DNA of 64,000 nt from Pseudomonadales bacterium (GCA_019634925.1 JAHCAL010000002.1:372001-436000), one strand, 5' to 3'. Positions 40,135-49,185 are shown, counted from the stretch's first letter. A program made the numbers and translations. The notes: generated by a model from the sequence alone, not told the origin.

Positions 40135-41370
40135 ATGCAGGGTGCTCTGTCGAAATACCGGATCTGCGACTTCACCGGCCAGCTGGCCGGCGCCGGCGCG
40201 ACCAAGTGGCTCGCGTCGTTCGGCGCCGAGGTGATCCGCATCGAGGATCCAGTGCGCCAGGGGCGCTGGGATATCCTGCGCGGCATGGAGCCGTTCAAGG
40301 ACGAGCGGCGCGGCATCGACTTCGGCGGCGCGTTCAACAACCACAACACCGACAAGTACGGCATCACGCTGAACCTGCGCACCGCCAAGGCGAAGGAGAT
40401 CCTGACCGAGCTGGTCCGCCAGAGCGACGTCGTGACCGAGAACTTCGCCGCGGGCGTGCTCGAGAACTGGGGATTCGGCTACGAGGCGCTGAAGCGCATC
40501 CGCCCGGATATCGTCTACGTCTCGAACTGTGGGTTCGGGCACCAGGGACCATACAGCCGGTTCAAGACCTGGGGGCCGATCGTGCAGGCGGTGTCGGGTC
40601 TCACCTTCACCTCCGCACTGCCCGGCGAACCGCCGGCCGGCTGGGGTCATTCCTACATGGACCACACCGGCGGCTACTACATGGCGATGGCGATCATGCT
40701 GGCGCTCATTCATCGGGAACGGACCGGCGAAGGCCAGTGGGTGGACCTCGCCTGCACGGAAGCCGCCCTGACCCTGCACGGCCCCGCCCTGCTCGACTGG
40801 ACGGTCAACGGCCGGCCGATGCGCCAGGCGGTGCAGCCGAGCAGCAACCGGAGCCAATGGGTGCCCATGGCACCGCATGGCATCTATCCCTGCACCGGCA
40901 CCGACGAATGGCTCGCGATCGCCTGCCGCAGCGATACCGACTGGCGCGCGCTCGGCGATGTGATCGGCGAACCCTGGTGCGCCGACCCGGCCTGGGCGAC
41001 GCTCGACGCACGCCTGGCCGATCAGGATCGGCTGGACGAGGCAGTCGCCGGCTGGACCCGCACCAGGGACAAGTTCGAAGCCGCCGCGGCGCTGGTCGCA
41101 GCCGGCGTCCCAGCCGCTGCGGTGCAGCGCCCGGACGAACGCGTCGACCACGATCCGAGCACCGCGCGCTGGGGGCTCTGGCCGACGGTCCGGCACACGG
41201 CGATCGGCGAGATCCGCGTGGACGGCCAACCCGTGCACCTGTCCGACACCGACTGGGAGATGACCCGCGGCGCGCCGTGCCTCGGCGAGCACAACGAGGA
41301 GATCCTCGGCCGCCTGCTCGGCTATACGCCCGAAGAAGTGGCCCGGCTGCGCGAGGAGGGTGTGCTGTGA
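40135..41370 (+). CDS. class III CoA-transferase (CaiB/BaiF), Asp-containing
   Basis: The 411-residue protein has the family N-terminus ICDFTGQLAGAGATKWLASFGAEVIRIEDP, then NLRTAKAKEILTELVRQSDVVTENFAAGVLENWG and CGFGHQGPYSRFKTWGPIVQAVSGLT. The catalytic Asp is in SYMDHTGGYYMAMAIMLALIHRERTGEGQ, placed as in formyl-CoA transferase. It moves CoA between carboxylic acids through an enzyme-bound mixed anhydride and thioester. The stop overlaps the next gene's GTG, so the two are co-translated. Confidence 0.94.
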   Translation: MQGALSKYRICDFTGQLAGAGATKWLASFGAEVIRIEDPVRQGRWDILRGMEPFKDERRGIDFGGAFNNHNTDKYGITLNLRTAKAKEILTELVRQSDVVTENFAAGVLENWGFGYEALKRIRPDIVYVSNCGFGHQGPYSRFKTWGPIVQAVSGLTFTSALPGEPPAGWGHSYMDHTGGYYMAMAIMLALIHRERTGEGQWVDLACTEAALTLHGPALLDWTVNGRPMRQAVQPSSNRSQWVPMAPHGIYPCTGTDEWLAIACRSDTDWRALGDVIGEPWCADPAWATLDARLADQDRLDEAVAGWTRTRDKFEAAAALVAAGVPAAAVQRPDERVDHDPSTARWGLWPTVRHTAIGEIRVDGQPVHLSDTDWEMTRGAPCLGEHNEEILGRLLGYTPEEVARLREEGVL

Positions 41371-42596
41371 CCGCACTGACCGGCATCCGGGTACTGGAAC
41401 TCAGCAACGAACGCATTGCATTCGCCGGCAAGCTGCTCGCCGACATGGGTGCGGACGTCATCCTGGTCGAGCCCCCGGGTGGCGATCCGGCACGCGCCTA
41501 TCCTCCGTTCCTGGATGACGAGCCCGGCCCTGACCGCAGCCTGTACTGGTGGCACTACCACACCAGCAAACGCGGGATCGTCCTGGACCTCGACGCGAGC
41601 GCGGATCGTGCGACGTTCCGCAAGCTGGTGGCCACCGCGGATATCGTGATCGAGTCCGAGCCGACCCGGCGCCTCGCGCGCCTCGGGCTCGACCACGACG
41701 ACCTGCGCGCCCTGCGACCGCAGCTGATCCACGTGGCCGTGACACCGTTCGGGCGCGAGGATCCGAAGAGCGATCAGTCGGTGACCGACCTCACGCTGAT
41801 GGCCGGCGGCGGTCCGGTGTGGAGCTGCGGCTACGACGACCACTCACTGCCACCGGTGCGCGGGCTCGGCAACCAGGGCTACAACACCGGCTGCCATTTC
41901 GCCGTCATGGCGACCCTCACCGCGCTCCTGCACCGGTTCGCGTCGGGTACCGGTCAGTTCATCGACGTCAGCATGCACGCGGCACTCAACGTCACGACCG
42001 AAGCGGCGAGCTACGCATGGCTCGTCAACGGCAGCATCGTACAGCGCCAGACCGGGCGGCATGCCGCGACCGTGCCCACCGGCCCGACCCAGATCCAATG
42101 TGCCGACGGCCGCTACGTCAATACCGGCGTACCGCCGCGCAATCCACGCGAGTTCGAACGGCTGGACGCATGGCTCAAGGACCTCGGCTTCGCCGACGAC
42201 CTGCCGGAAGCGGTCTTCCTCGAGATGGGCGCGAACTGGGAAGGCCCATTCGACCTGTCGAAGCTCGGTACCGATGACACGATCACCGCGATCTTCGGCG
42301 CCGGGCGCGAGGCGCTCAAGCTGATCGCAGCGCGCATCCCGGCCTACGACTTCTTCATCGGCTGCCAGCGCGCGGGGCTGCCGAGCGGGGTGATCTACGC
42401 GCCGGAAGAAGCCTTCGAGGACCCGCACTTCCGCGCCCGCGGCTTCCAGGTCGACGTCGAACACCCGGAACTCGGACGGAGCTTCCGCTACCCCGGCGCA
42501 CCGTACCGGCTGCCGGAGAGCCCGTGGCGCATCGCGCGCCGCGCACCGCGGCTCGGCGAGCATACCGAAGCGATCCTCGGCGCGCTGCCGAAGTGA
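41367..42596 (+). CDS. class III CoA-transferase homologue lacking the usual catalytic Asp
   Basis: The 409-residue protein starts at GTG 41367 (GTGA overlap). The fold is clear: GIRVLELSNERIAFAGKLLADMGADVILVEPP, TADIVIESEPTRRLARLGLDHDDL, TALLHRFASGTGQFIDVSMHAAL. At the position of the catalytic Asp it reads GNQGYNTGCHFAVMATL, with no Asp. The partner gene upstream keeps it. Benzylsuccinate-type CoA-transferases work as two unlike subunits of which only one bears the nucleophile, so these two may form a heteromer. That is an inference from residues and coupling. Confidence 0.92.
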   Translation: MTALTGIRVLELSNERIAFAGKLLADMGADVILVEPPGGDPARAYPPFLDDEPGPDRSLYWWHYHTSKRGIVLDLDASADRATFRKLVATADIVIESEPTRRLARLGLDHDDLRALRPQLIHVAVTPFGREDPKSDQSVTDLTLMAGGGPVWSCGYDDHSLPPVRGLGNQGYNTGCHFAVMATLTALLHRFASGTGQFIDVSMHAALNVTTEAASYAWLVNGSIVQRQTGRHAATVPTGPTQIQCADGRYVNTGVPPRNPREFERLDAWLKDLGFADDLPEAVFLEMGANWEGPFDLSKLGTDDTITAIFGAGREALKLIAARIPAYDFFIGCQRAGLPSGVIYAPEEAFEDPHFRARGFQVDVEHPELGRSFRYPGAPYRLPESPWRIARRAPRLGEHTEAILGALPK

Positions 42597-43891
42597 ACGC
42601 GGATGACGGCAGGCGCACGGCACTCGATCCGCGCGCCGCGCGGAGCTTTCGTCGCGAACAGGTCACCGAACTCACCCTGCCGGTCGCCACCAGCCTCATG
42701 GAGGGCGGGTTCGTGGCCGTGGTCGCCGCCAAGACGTTCCATGCGGAGCCCTGGATGCTCGCGGTCATCTCCGCGTCGTCGATGTTCGGCAACCTGTCGA
42801 GCTACTTCTGGAACCGGGTCGGCAGCGCGCGCCCGAAGATCCCGCTCATCGTCGTGCTGCAGGCGCTGGTGCTGCTCTGCGTGCTCGTGGTGGCCGCGAG
42901 CCCGCAATCCAAGACCGGCGCGTGGCTGCTGCTCGCCAGCACCGTCGCCTGCCGGCTGCTGATCGCCGGCATCATCACGACCCGCAGCATCGCCTGGAGC
43001 CTGAACTACGGCCGCCACCTGCGCGCGCGCACCACCGGCCGGCTGCAGGTGCTGTCGAGCCTGATGGTGGTGCTGACCACGAGCGTGGCCGGGCTCATGA
43101 TGGACGCACATCCGGAGAACTTCCGCTGGCTGTACTCCGGCGGCGCCCTGATCGGCGCGGTGGGCGTCTGGTCGTTCTCGCGGGTGCAGGTCATGGGTGA
43201 AAAGCGCCAGCGGGTCCTCGAACGGCGCGGCAACGAGGACGGCGCGCTCGCCAACCGCTTCTTCGCGATCCTGCGTGCCGACCGTTACTACGCGCGTTAC
43301 CAGCTGCATCAGTTCACGTCCGGCGTCGCTGCCATGATGCTCGAGCCCGCCCTGGTCTACCTGGTTTCGCGGCAGATCGGCGCCAGCTATATCGCGAGCA
43401 TCGGGATCACCATGATCATCCCGTTCCTGCTCAACATCCTGACACTGCCGTTCTGGGCCAGGTACCTCGACCGCGTACACGTCGCGAAATTTCGCGCCCG
43501 GCAGAACGCACTCTGGGTGATCGGCATCCTGGTCATGTTCGTCGGCGCCTGGCAGATGTCGCTCGCCTGGCTCGCCGCGGGGCGCGTCGTCACCGCTATC
43601 GTGAACGGCGGCGGGTCGCTCGCCTGGCAGCTCGGTCACAACGATTTCGCGCCGCGTGATCAGCTCTCGGCCTACATGGGGATCCACGTGACGCTGACCG
43701 GCGTGCGCGGCGCGTTCGCGCCGTTTCTCGGCATGGCGCTCTATCTCGGCTGGGATGCGCGCGGCATGCTGCCGGCGCTACCCGGCATCGGTGCGTGGCT
43801 GTTCATACTGTCGGCGCTGCTCGCGGTGAGCGCCTGGCGCGGCTTCGACCGACTGCGCCGGGAGCTGCCGGCCAAACCACGGGAGGGATGA
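42593..43891 (+). CDS. MFS transporter
   Basis: The product has 432 residues from GTG 42593, overlapping the CoA-transferase stop (GTGA). About 12 TM segments are visible, including FVAVVAAKTFHAEPWMLAVISASSMFGNLSSYFW, GAWLLLASTVACRLLIAGII, YIASIGITMIIPFLLNILTLPFWARYLDRVHVAKFRARQN (the A-motif-like loop) and GMLPALPGIGAWLFILSALLAV. An import or efflux direction cannot be read. Coupling to the catabolic genes suggests uptake of the pathway substrate or export of an intermediate. Confidence 0.88.
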   Translation: MNADDGRRTALDPRAARSFRREQVTELTLPVATSLMEGGFVAVVAAKTFHAEPWMLAVISASSMFGNLSSYFWNRVGSARPKIPLIVVLQALVLLCVLVVAASPQSKTGAWLLLASTVACRLLIAGIITTRSIAWSLNYGRHLRARTTGRLQVLSSLMVVLTTSVAGLMMDAHPENFRWLYSGGALIGAVGVWSFSRVQVMGEKRQRVLERRGNEDGALANRFFAILRADRYYARYQLHQFTSGVAAMMLEPALVYLVSRQIGASYIASIGITMIIPFLLNILTLPFWARYLDRVHVAKFRARQNALWVIGILVMFVGAWQMSLAWLAAGRVVTAIVNGGGSLAWQLGHNDFAPRDQLSAYMGIHVTLTGVRGAFAPFLGMALYLGWDARGMLPALPGIGAWLFILSALLAVSAWRGFDRLRRELPAKPREG

Positions 43892-43961
43892 GCCACGGGA
43901 AGGCTGCGCCGCCCGCCCCGCCCGCCTGCTCCGTACCGATACGCCACCGCCCGGCCGCAAC

Positions 43962-44756
43962 TCACCGCTTCGCGACGGGGCCGTGTTCCATAAACGCCGC
44001 AATCGCCGCCGCCACCCGGTCGGGTTCGTGCACGGCGACCTCGTGACCGGCGCGGCTCAGCACTTCGAGGGTCGCATGGGGCAGGCGCAGAAAGTCCTGT
44101 AGATTCGCCGGCAGCAGGCCGTCGACCGCCCCGGCGATCATGAGCGTGGGCAGGCGGATCTCGCCGAGCCGGTGGCCGAGCGAAAGCGCCGCCATCGACT
44201 CCGCAGCCTGCTCGAAATGCCCGTCGGAGACCCCGAGAATGTGCCGCGCACGATCCTCGAACCACGCGTCGGTCTCGACGTCCGTGCGGAACCGCTGCGC
44301 GCGGTAACGCGCCAGGATGCCTTCGAGATCGCGGTTGCGCCGCTCGGTGAGCCGCATCTCGCGCAGCGCCGGATCGATCGGTCCGATGCCGTCCGCCGGG
44401 ATGGGCGCCATCAGGATCAGGCGCACGAGCCGCGCCGGGTGGTCGAGCGCCAGCCGGTAGCCGATACCGCCGCCCATACTGTGTCCGGCGTAGGTGACAC
44501 GATCGAGCCCCAGGTGGTCGAGCAGGCCGACCACGTCCGCCGCGAACTGCTCCAGCGTGTAACCGGAGGGTGTATGCTCGCTTTCCCCCGTGCCGCGGCA
44601 TTCCATCAGGATGATCCGGTAGCTGTCCGCGAGGCGCTCCGCCACCGGCGCCCAGTTGACCCGCGACGCGGTATAGCCATGATGCAGCAGGATCGGCTGG
44701 CCGCTGCCATGTGTCTCGTACCAGATACGGGCACCATTGATCACGGCATGGGGCAT
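43962..44756 (-). CDS. alpha/beta hydrolase
   Basis: The product has 264 residues from ATG 44756 behind AGGAAG; an in-frame ATG at 44771 is an alternative. It has LLHHGYTASRVNWAPVAERL (HG oxyanion region), nucleophile elbow TYAGHSMGGGIGYRLALDH, acid in IAGAVDGLLPANLQ and His in SRAGHEVAVHEPD. It is an esterase/epoxide-hydrolase-like member of the superfamily. Monocistronic, convergent with the MFS gene and divergent from ilvE. Confidence 0.92.
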   Translation of the reverse strand: MPHAVINGARIWYETHGSGQPILLHHGYTASRVNWAPVAERLADSYRIILMECRGTGESEHTPSGYTLEQFAADVVGLLDHLGLDRVTYAGHSMGGGIGYRLALDHPARLVRLILMAPIPADGIGPIDPALREMRLTERRNRDLEGILARYRAQRFRTDVETDAWFEDRARHILGVSDGHFEQAAESMAALSLGHRLGEIRLPTLMIAGAVDGLLPANLQDFLRLPHATLEVLSRAGHEVAVHEPDRVAAAIAAFMEHGPVAKR

Positions 44757-44846
44757 CAGGCTTCCTTCCACGTGGACCAGGCGCGATCATGCGCGATCAC
44801 GCTGCCAGCGGAAACACCGGAACACGCAGAACTTGCCGAGAACGTG

Positions 44847-45950
44847 ATGAGCAACAGCGAACGACTGACATTCGAGATCTCGCCGAACCCCCGCGCCCGC
44901 ACGGCCGACGCACGCGCCGCAGCCATGGCCGATCCGGCATTCGGCCAGGTCTTCACCGACCACATGGCGACCATCCGCTGGCGCGCCGACCGGGGCTGGC
45001 ACGACGCCGCGATCCGTGCGCGCGAGCCGTTCCAGCTGGACCCGGCCTGCGCGGTGCTGCACTACGCACAGGAAGTGTTCGAGGGGCTGAAGGCATACCG
45101 TACGCCGGACGCTCGCATCACCCTGTTCCGGCCGCAGGAAAACGCGCGCCGGTTCCGCCTGTCCGCCGAGCGCATGGCGATGCCGGTCCTGCCGGATGAA
45201 CTGTTCCTGCAGGCGATCGAAGAGCTGATCCGCGTGGACCGGGACTGGGTGCCGACCCGCGCCGACGGCAGCCTGTACCTGCGCCCGTTCATGTTCGCGA
45301 CCGAGGCGTTCCTCGGCGTCCGGCCGGCGGCCGAGTACCTGTTCTGCGTGATCGCCTGCCCGGTCGGCGCGTATTTCAAGGGCGGCATGAAACCGGTGAC
45401 CGTCTGGGTCTCGGACGACTACACGCGCGCCGGCCCTGGCGGCACGGGCGCCGCGAAGTGCGGCGGCAACTATGCCGCGAGCCTGGTCGCGCAGGCCGAG
45501 GCGATCCGCCACGAATGTGACCAGGTGGTGTTCCTGGACGCCGCCGAGCATCGCTGGGTCGAGGAACTCGGCGGCATGAACGTGTTCTTCGTCTTCGACG
45601 ACGGCTCGATGATCACGCCGCCGCTCTCCGGCACCATCCTGCCGGGTATCACCCGGGATTCGATCATCGCGCTGGCGCGTGCGAGCGGGCAGCCGGTGGA
45701 AGAACGGCGCTATTCGATCGACGAATGGCGCGCGGACGCGGCCAGCGGACGCCTCAGGGAAGTATTCGCCTGCGGCACCGCCGCCGTGATCAGCGCGATC
45801 GGCGAAGTGCGGTCCTCGTCCGGGAGCTTCCGTATCAGCGATGGCGTGATGGGCGAAACCACGCAGGCCCTGCGCGCGCACCTGGTCGCCATCCAGCGCG
45901 GCGCCGCCGAAGCGCCGGCCGGCTGGCTCCGGACCGTCCCGCTCGCCTGA
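44847..45950 (+). CDS. ilvE: branched-chain amino acid aminotransferase
   Basis: The product has 367 residues from ATG 44847; a GTG one codon earlier is also possible. This is a fold-type IV PLP aminotransferase of the larger BCAT2-like bacterial type. Signatures are ACAVLHYAQEVFEGLKAYR, SLYLRPFMFATEAFLGVRPA, GGTGAAKCGGNYAASLVAQ with the PLP Lys, VEELGGMNVFFVF and LPGITRDSIIALA. It interconverts Val, Leu and Ile with their 2-oxo acids in the cytoplasm. It stands alone, not in an ilv operon, and converges on the winged-helix/TPR regulator gene. Confidence 0.95.
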   Translation: MSNSERLTFEISPNPRARTADARAAAMADPAFGQVFTDHMATIRWRADRGWHDAAIRAREPFQLDPACAVLHYAQEVFEGLKAYRTPDARITLFRPQENARRFRLSAERMAMPVLPDELFLQAIEELIRVDRDWVPTRADGSLYLRPFMFATEAFLGVRPAAEYLFCVIACPVGAYFKGGMKPVTVWVSDDYTRAGPGGTGAAKCGGNYAASLVAQAEAIRHECDQVVFLDAAEHRWVEELGGMNVFFVFDDGSMITPPLSGTILPGITRDSIIALARASGQPVEERRYSIDEWRADAASGRLREVFACGTAAVISAIGEVRSSSGSFRISDGVMGETTQALRAHLVAIQRGAAEAPAGWLRTVPLA

Positions 45951-45959
45951 TCGAGCGGG

Positions 45960-47516
45960 TCAGAGCCCGAGCCGTTCGAACACGAGCGCGATGCGCGCGC
46001 GATGCGCCGAGCTGCGCAGAGGAAAGGCGCGAAAGAAGTCATCTCGTCCCAGCCGCGGGTCGCGCTTGCGCACGTTGTCCGCCCATGCCCGCGCGCGCGC
46101 GCCGTCATCCGCGAGCGCGTTGGCCGCAACCGCGATCATGGCGATCAGCACGTGTGCGCCCGGCGCATGCGCGGCCCGGTTCGCCCAGACAGCTGCCTCG
46201 CCGGGTTCGTCCTGCATGACGTGCGTGAGCGCGCGGGTGCCGAGCATCGCGTAGTGCAGCGGATCGAGGGGACTCAGCCGCATGGCGAGATCCACGTCCG
46301 CGCGGCCACGCTGCGCATCGCCTGCGAGTGTCTCCGTCCACGCACGCGCGTAGATGCCCTGGGCGTAGTTCGGACTGATGCCGGTCGCGCGCTCGAGCCA
46401 GCCGAGGCCCTGCTCCAGTTCACCCTCCAGCCAGAACGAACGGCCCATCGCGAAGTTCACGAAGGGATCCAGTGCATCGAGTTCCAGCGCCCGCTCGGCG
46501 TGCCGCCGCGCGAGTCCGATCTCTGCCGCCAGATCATGTGCCTGACCCATAAAGGCGGTCTGGAAGTGCACGAATGACAGGCCGGCGTACGCACGCGCGA
46601 ATCGGGCATCCTGTTCCAGTGCCCGTCGGAACAGTTCGCCCGCTGCACGGTTGTCTGCACGGTTGAACCGGTACATGTGCTGCAGCCCGAGGTGATAGGC
46701 CGCCCAGGCATCCAGGTTCGCGCTGACGGCAAGCCGTGCATGATCCGCTTCGTGGAGCGGTATCCTGATCTCCAGGGCCACGAGGATGCGCGCGAGCATC
46801 TCGCCGCGGAACGCGTGCACGTCGTCTACCGCGCCTGCGAACCGGTCCGCCCACACGACGCCGCCGTCACGCGTGTCCACCAGTTCCACGGCAACATTCA
46901 GCCGCCTGCCCGCGAGTTCGACGATGCCGCCCAGGCAGTAGCGTACGCCCAGCAATCGACCAGTCTCGACCATCTCCACGTCGGGGCCGCGAAACCGGAA
47001 CGAGGAACCCCGCGCCGTCACATGGAGCCAGCGCTGGCGGGCAAGTTCGGAAATCAGTTCATGCGGCAGCGCTTCGGCGATCGTTGCATACGGCCCCGGT
47101 CGGCCGAGCAGCACGAAGGGCAGTACGGCGATGGACGGTCGAGCATCGACCTGCCCGTCAGGATCGCCGGACCAACCGCCCTCTCGCTCGAGGGCGTCTG
47201 CCGCACGCACGACCCGTGCATCCGCCACGAACCGGAATCCGCGCCGCGGCAACGTCCGGATGTATACCTGGCGCGTGCCATCGTCGCCGAGCGCCTGGCG
47301 CGCCGAACGGATCCGGCTCGAGACGGCAGCGTCCGAGATCGGTCGCCCGTCCCAGACCTTTTCGATGAGTTCGCCGAGGCTGAGCACGCGCTCCCGATTT
47401 TCGATCAGCAACGCGAGTACCGCATAGACCTGCGGCTCGAGCGGTTGCACGACGCCGTCGGCACGCAGCTCGAGTCGGTCGGTGTCGAGTTCGAACGGAC
47501 CGAATCGGTAGACCAT
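45960..47516 (-). CDS. winged-helix transcriptional regulator with TolB-like and TPR domains
   Basis: The product has 518 residues from ATG 47516; an ATG at 47528 lies directly on an AAGGAG, so the start is not certain. An OmpR/CadC-type winged helix comes first (about 1-105: FGPFELDTDRLELRADG, PQVYAVLALLIENRERVLSLGELIEKVWDGRPISDAAVSSRIRSARQALGDDG, YIRTLPRRGFRFVAD). A segment starting RPSIAVLPFVLLG with GVRYCLGGIVELAGRRLNVAVELVD is the TolB/FlgO-like fold often joined to such regulators, and TPR repeats follow (about 255-510). There is no TM helix, unlike CadC, so it should be soluble. Likely target is the divergent cupin/tautomerase pair. Confidence 0.9.
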   Translation of the reverse strand: MVYRFGPFELDTDRLELRADGVVQPLEPQVYAVLALLIENRERVLSLGELIEKVWDGRPISDAAVSSRIRSARQALGDDGTRQVYIRTLPRRGFRFVADARVVRAADALEREGGWSGDPDGQVDARPSIAVLPFVLLGRPGPYATIAEALPHELISELARQRWLHVTARGSSFRFRGPDVEMVETGRLLGVRYCLGGIVELAGRRLNVAVELVDTRDGGVVWADRFAGAVDDVHAFRGEMLARILVALEIRIPLHEADHARLAVSANLDAWAAYHLGLQHMYRFNRADNRAAGELFRRALEQDARFARAYAGLSFVHFQTAFMGQAHDLAAEIGLARRHAERALELDALDPFVNFAMGRSFWLEGELEQGLGWLERATGISPNYAQGIYARAWTETLAGDAQRGRADVDLAMRLSPLDPLHYAMLGTRALTHVMQDEPGEAAVWANRAAHAPGAHVLIAMIAVAANALADDGARARAWADNVRKRDPRLGRDDFFRAFPLRSSAHRARIALVFERLGL

Positions 47517-47663
47517 GGCGCCGAGCATACTCCTTCGGCCCGAGCGGCTCTGCGTTATCTCCAGGTCGTCTGCAGGCTTTCTGCAAGCGCGGCCGAGCAC
47601 CGTGAGGAATCCTTACCGCCAGGCTGACCGGATCCCGCCGGCAGCCACCACGAGGAGTTCGCC

Positions 47664-48029
47664 ATGAAGCAAGGCCTGACCACACTGCCGGTACGTCTGC
47701 AGTCCGGGGGCATCTGCATCCAGTCCCAGGACTGGTCCGATCTGAACGTCGCGCGAATCCGGTTTCCGAAAGGCGCCGATGCGACGCCCCTGCTTGCGGG
47801 CCTGAAAGGAAACCTGTGCCAATGCCCCCACTGGGGCACCGTCGTCAAGGGATCCATTCACGTCCGTTACGCCGACGGCACCGAGGAAGTGGTCCGGGCC
47901 GGGGACGCCTACTACTGGCCACCCGGCCATACGGTCTGGGTCGACGAGGACTACGAGGCCATCGAGTTCAGTCCGAGCGGTCCCATGCGCGAAGTCGTCG
48001 ACCACCTGAAAAAGCAACTGGAAAACTGA
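47664..48029 (+). CDS. cupin domain protein
   Basis: This 121-residue single-domain cupin starts at ATG 47664 behind GAGGAG. Conserved beta-barrel motifs are CQCPHWGTVVKGSIHVRYADGTEE and VRAGDAYYWPPGHTVWVDEDYEAIEFSPSG. Potential metal ligands are the His in PHWG and the His in PPGH; others are not obvious. Its activity is unknown. It is followed 11 bases later by a tautomerase-like gene, probably one operon. Confidence 0.9.
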   Translation: MKQGLTTLPVRLQSGGICIQSQDWSDLNVARIRFPKGADATPLLAGLKGNLCQCPHWGTVVKGSIHVRYADGTEEVVRAGDAYYWPPGHTVWVDEDYEAIEFSPSGPMREVVDHLKKQLEN

Positions 48030-48040
48030 AGGAGCAATCC

Positions 48041-48265
48041 ATGCCACTGGTAACCATCGACGTCATCAAGGACGTCTTCAGCCCGCAGCAGAAACAGGAA
48101 CTGATCGCCCGGGTCACCCGCGCCATGCTCGAAGTCGAAGGCGAGAACATGCGCAGCGTGACCTGGGTACGGATCCAGGAGTTCGAAAGCGGCGACTGGG
48201 CCATCGGCGGGCGCGCGCTGGCGGCCGCCGACGTGCGCGCGCTGGCGGCCGGCAAGGCCGCCTGA
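48041..48265 (+). CDS. tautomerase (4-oxalocrotonate tautomerase-like) family protein
   Basis: The 74-residue protein starts at ATG 48041 behind AAGGAG. The mature protein would begin with Pro (M-PLVTIDVIKDVFSPQQKQELIARVTRAML), the catalytic N-terminal proline of the superfamily. A later VTWVRIQEFESGDWAIGG matches the beta strand and loop of 4-OT-like trimers or hexamers. It would catalyse keto-enol tautomerisation or a related step. It pairs with the cupin gene. Confidence 0.9.
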   Translation: MPLVTIDVIKDVFSPQQKQELIARVTRAMLEVEGENMRSVTWVRIQEFESGDWAIGGRALAAADVRALAAGKAA

Positions 48266-48290
48266 CGTCTCCGCAGGGGTTTCGCGCCGG

Positions 48291-48536
48291 TCAGGCCGCC
48301 CGGTGCGCGACCTCGTCCGACGGCACCGGCGCAACGGCGTCGTTCGCGGCGACCGCTGCGCCAGGCGCGCCCGGCGCCCGTCGCAACCGTTCGACTTCGA
48401 GCAGAAGCGAATGCGAGAAACCGCCGCTGCACCAGGACAGGGACTCAGGGAGCGCGAGCGCCGCGAGCCACAGCAACCATGAATTGCGGGGAAGCTCGGC
48501 CGGAGACGGCGCGCCCGACTGCTTGCGTGTCGACAT
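48291..48536 (-). CDS. small hypothetical protein
   Basis: The product has 81 residues from ATG 48536 behind a good GGAGG with 8-base spacing. It has one hydrophobic stretch (SWLLWLAALALPESLSW) and then a helix LLLEVERLRR followed by an Ala/Pro-rich tail. No family is recognised. The strong ribosome site and its position divergent from the TetR-controlled gene suggest that it is real and might share the palindromic operator. Confidence 0.6.
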   Translation of the reverse strand: MSTRKQSGAPSPAELPRNSWLLWLAALALPESLSWCSGGFSHSLLLEVERLRRAPGAPGAAVAANDAVAPVPSDEVAHRAA

Positions 48537-48669
48537 GCTGAAACCTCCAGAAAGATTGTGCGTCGCATCATAATTGGTGCGTCGCAGCATGTCGAGTCCG
48601 GACAACCATCGTCGAGCCCGATCGACAGCGCGTACCGGTAGATGCCGAACGACCGCTGGACAATCGGAG

Positions 48670-48711
48670 TTGGTACGACTAATATTTCTTTATGATACTA
48701 TAGTCTCATAA
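48670..48711 (+). promoter_or_regulatory. promoter with 22-base palindromic operator (probable TetR site)
   Basis: An AT-rich island in GC-rich DNA carries a palindrome at 48690-48711: half-sites TTATGA(T)ACTA and TAGT(C)TCATAA, 22 bases with only one mismatched pair. A TTGGTA at 48670-48675 could be the -35, with TATGAT (15-base spacer) or GATACT (18-base spacer) as -10 inside the palindrome. It lies 47 bases upstream of the NTF2-like gene, whose operon includes a TetR regulator gene. Confidence 0.72.
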
Positions 48712-48757
48712 CGAAATCTTCGTATAGCCCACCGGTACACCGCAGGAGGACCTGTTC

Positions 48758-49177
48758 ATGGCATTGACGCGACAGCAGATGGACCAGGCAATGGACGAGC
48801 ACTTCGCCTACGAGATGGCCGACGACATCGACGGTGTCGTCGCCACCCTGGCGCCGGATGTGATTCACGACATCGTCGGCGCGCCGACCGGACCCACATT
48901 GGGGCCGGAGGCTGCGCGACCGTTCTACGAACATCTGTTCGCGGACCTGGAGGACGGCTGCGTGCAAACGGTGCACCGACTCTACGGGGACGGCTTCATG
49001 GTCGACGAATCGATCTGGCGCGGCCGCGCGGTCGGCCGGCCGTTCGGCATCGAGGGGCGCGGCCGACCGCTGGAGTTCCGCCTGCTGCACGTCGTCGAGT
49101 TCGCCGACGATACCCGGATCAGGCGCGAAAACGTGTGGATCGACCTGGCCGCGGTCATCCAGCAGCTGCCGGCCTGA
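48758..49177 (+). CDS. SnoaL-like/NTF2-fold protein
   Basis: The 139-residue protein starts at ATG 48758 behind AGGAGGA. The N-terminal helix MALTRQQMDQAMDEHFAYEMADDIDGVVATLAPDVIHDIVG is the usual start of nuclear-transport-factor-2-like proteins, followed by FYEHLFADLEDG and a four-stranded sheet ending RIRRENVWIDLAAVIQQL. Members are polyketide cyclases, limonene-epoxide-hydrolase-like enzymes or binding proteins. It lies just upstream of the TetR gene and behind the palindromic operator. Confidence 0.9.
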   Translation: MALTRQQMDQAMDEHFAYEMADDIDGVVATLAPDVIHDIVGAPTGPTLGPEAARPFYEHLFADLEDGCVQTVHRLYGDGFMVDESIWRGRAVGRPFGIEGRGRPLEFRLLHVVEFADDTRIRRENVWIDLAAVIQQLPA

Positions 49178-49185
49178 GCCAGGCG

